7,056 nt of DNA, taken from assembly GCA_021156265.1 (NCBI GenBank), contig JAJNBR010000146.1, positions 1 to 7,056 on the forward strand. The letters run 5' to 3'. Of this stretch, positions 6,238 to 7,056 are shown one piece after another; position 1 is the stretch's first letter, and every line of letters begins with the position of its first letter. This DNA comes from Flavipsychrobacter sp. (GTDB lineage: Bacteria > Bacteroidota > Bacteroidia > Chitinophagales > Chitinophagaceae). Under the pieces are notes generated by a model. It was not told the origin of the DNA. It worked only from the letters and a program-made list of their open reading frames with translations, and made no database searches. Made by a program: the position numbers and the translations under genes.

Positions 6238-6813
6238 ATGGAATCAAAACCTAAAACAAAATTCTGGAAAGGCTTTTGGGTCGGCATACTTACAGCTGCC
6301 ATACTCGCTCTCGTCGGCGCGTTCGGTTTTATAAAGCTGGGTGAAGCATTGGTGAAGAAACGGCTCAAAGCACCGGAGGTGCCGGTGACTATGAAGGAGG
6401 AGTTTGATTTTAAATACACTACGCTGCAAGGCGAAGAGAAGCATGTGGCCGACCTGAAAGGGAAAGTAGTATTCGTTAACTTCTGGGGTACCTGGTGTAT
6501 ACCCTGCGTGGCAGAGATGCCTACCGTGCAGAAGTTGTACGATCATTTTAAGAATGATACTTCGATCGTGTTCGTTATCGCTTCGCGGCTCGATTCGCCC
6601 GAAAAGATCAATGCCTTTGCGAAGAAGCATGGTTATACTTTGCCTTTCTATACGATCCGGGATGAAGACATTCCTGCCTCCATGAAGTTCAATCAATATC
6701 CTGCCACTTTTATCTACGGCAAAGATGGGAACATTGCCATGAAGCATATCAACGGTGCTGACTGGTCGGATACATCGGTGGTGCATTTTATTGAAGGGCT
6801 GGCTGCGATGTGA
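6238..6813 (+). CDS. membrane-anchored TlpA/ResA-like thiol-disulfide oxidoreductase
   Basis: Thioredoxin-fold protein of 191 residues. A basic N-terminus (MESKPKTKFWKGF) and one hydrophobic segment (about 12-34) form an uncleaved signal-anchor, placing the catalytic domain in the periplasm. The redox motif is W86-C-I-P-C90 within VFVNFWGTWCIPCVAEMP, and the cis-proline is P155 in NQYPATFIY. The TlpA/AhpC-TSA-like core runs from about residue 50 to the end. Members of this group reduce or oxidise exported protein thiols, for example in cytochrome c maturation, but no such gene is nearby. The ATG at 6238 is chosen over an in-frame TTG at 6208 that would overlap the preceding gene. It lies 11 bp after the duplicated secreted protein gene. 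Family is firm; substrate is unknown. Confidence 0.92.
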   Translation: MESKPKTKFWKGFWVGILTAAILALVGAFGFIKLGEALVKKRLKAPEVPVTMKEEFDFKYTTLQGEEKHVADLKGKVVFVNFWGTWCIPCVAEMPTVQKLYDHFKNDTSIVFVIASRLDSPEKINAFAKKHGYTLPFYTIRDEDIPASMKFNQYPATFIYGKDGNIAMKHINGADWSDTSVVHFIEGLAAM

Positions 6814-6834
6814 GTGCGTCGCTTATCACAACAG

Positions 6835-7056
6835 TTAGTACAAGGCTACATTAATAATGTGCAGCCAGGGATAACTGCATATTTCTTTAGATACCCCATA
6901 TTCATTGTGGCTTTTGAAGGTAGCAACAGGGATCCGGTGCCGTTTGAGTGTCTGCAACATGTTTGGGTCAGGGCAGTAATGGTATGCTTTTATGCCTTGG
7001 TTGTAAAACATCACATCAATATCCTCAGATGCGTTCATGTTGAATACATATCGGTA
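6835..7056 (-). CDS. C-terminal end of an unrecognised protein (partial, runs off the window)
   Basis: On the minus strand the frame is open from the window edge for 73 codons to a TAA at 6837-6835. The reading is already open at 7056 (YRYVFNMNASEDIDV...), so the ATG at 7038 is probably internal and the gene starts outside. The stretch is soluble in character, with aromatic and charged residues (DVMFYNQGIKAYHYCPDPNM; LKRHRIPVATFKSHNEYGV) and no membrane segment. I cannot name the family. It is convergent with the thioredoxin gene, with 21 bp between the two stops and no clear terminator in the gap. Confidence 0.6.
   Translation of the reverse strand, partial: YRYVFNMNASEDIDVMFYNQGIKAYHYCPDPNMLQTLKRHRIPVATFKSHNEYGVSKEICSYPWLHIINVALY

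Noticed and set aside
6844..6866. Imperfect hairpin GGCT-ACATT-AAT-AATGT-GC-AGCC as a bidirectional terminator between convergent genes.
   Set aside because: It has an asymmetric 2-base bulge, no T-run on either side, and lies inside the last codons of the minus-strand gene.

Overview
The window reads as a chromosomal segment from a Bacteroidota bacterium, most likely near the Chitinophagaceae. The grounds are a BBP2-type outer-membrane porin, a short KdpD-like kinase without its usual N-terminal half, a possible TAnnTTTG promoter element, weak Shine-Dalgarno sequences and moderate GC. The assignment is inferred from gene content and style, not from a marker gene.

Positions 1-120 hold a possible last few codons of an upstream gene and then a control region. 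It contains two TTTATA hexamers separated by 5 bp (39-55), the same geometry as the E. coli KdpE operator, a weaker second pair (71-87), and a possible Bacteroidota -7 element (98-105).

Positions 121-5193 form a tight four-gene, same-strand cluster that looks like one operon: a KdpD-type sensor kinase (DUF4118, HisKA, HATPase), a KdpE-type response regulator overlapping it by 8 bp, a Kup potassium transporter 4 bp downstream, and a BBP2/OmpL-like outer-membrane porin 10 bp after that. Together they suggest a potassium-responsive uptake unit: sensing at the inner membrane, transcriptional control by the regulator, K+ import through Kup, and an outer-membrane channel that may feed it. The kdpFABC pump genes and the N-terminal Walker/USP half of KdpD are not in the window.

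Positions 5194-5314 are a 121-bp spacer with a short direct repeat and no convincing terminator. Positions 5315-6813 hold a second two-gene unit: a secreted protein of unknown function made of two tandem copies of a domain of about 140 residues, then a membrane-anchored TlpA/ResA-like thioredoxin with a WCIPC active site.

Positions 6835-7056 carry the C-terminal end of an unrecognised gene on the minus strand, convergent with the thioredoxin gene and cut by the window edge. I see no RNA genes, mobile elements or CRISPR arrays. The most notable items are the KdpE-like operator in front of a regulator-Kup-porin operon, and the duplicated secreted protein.
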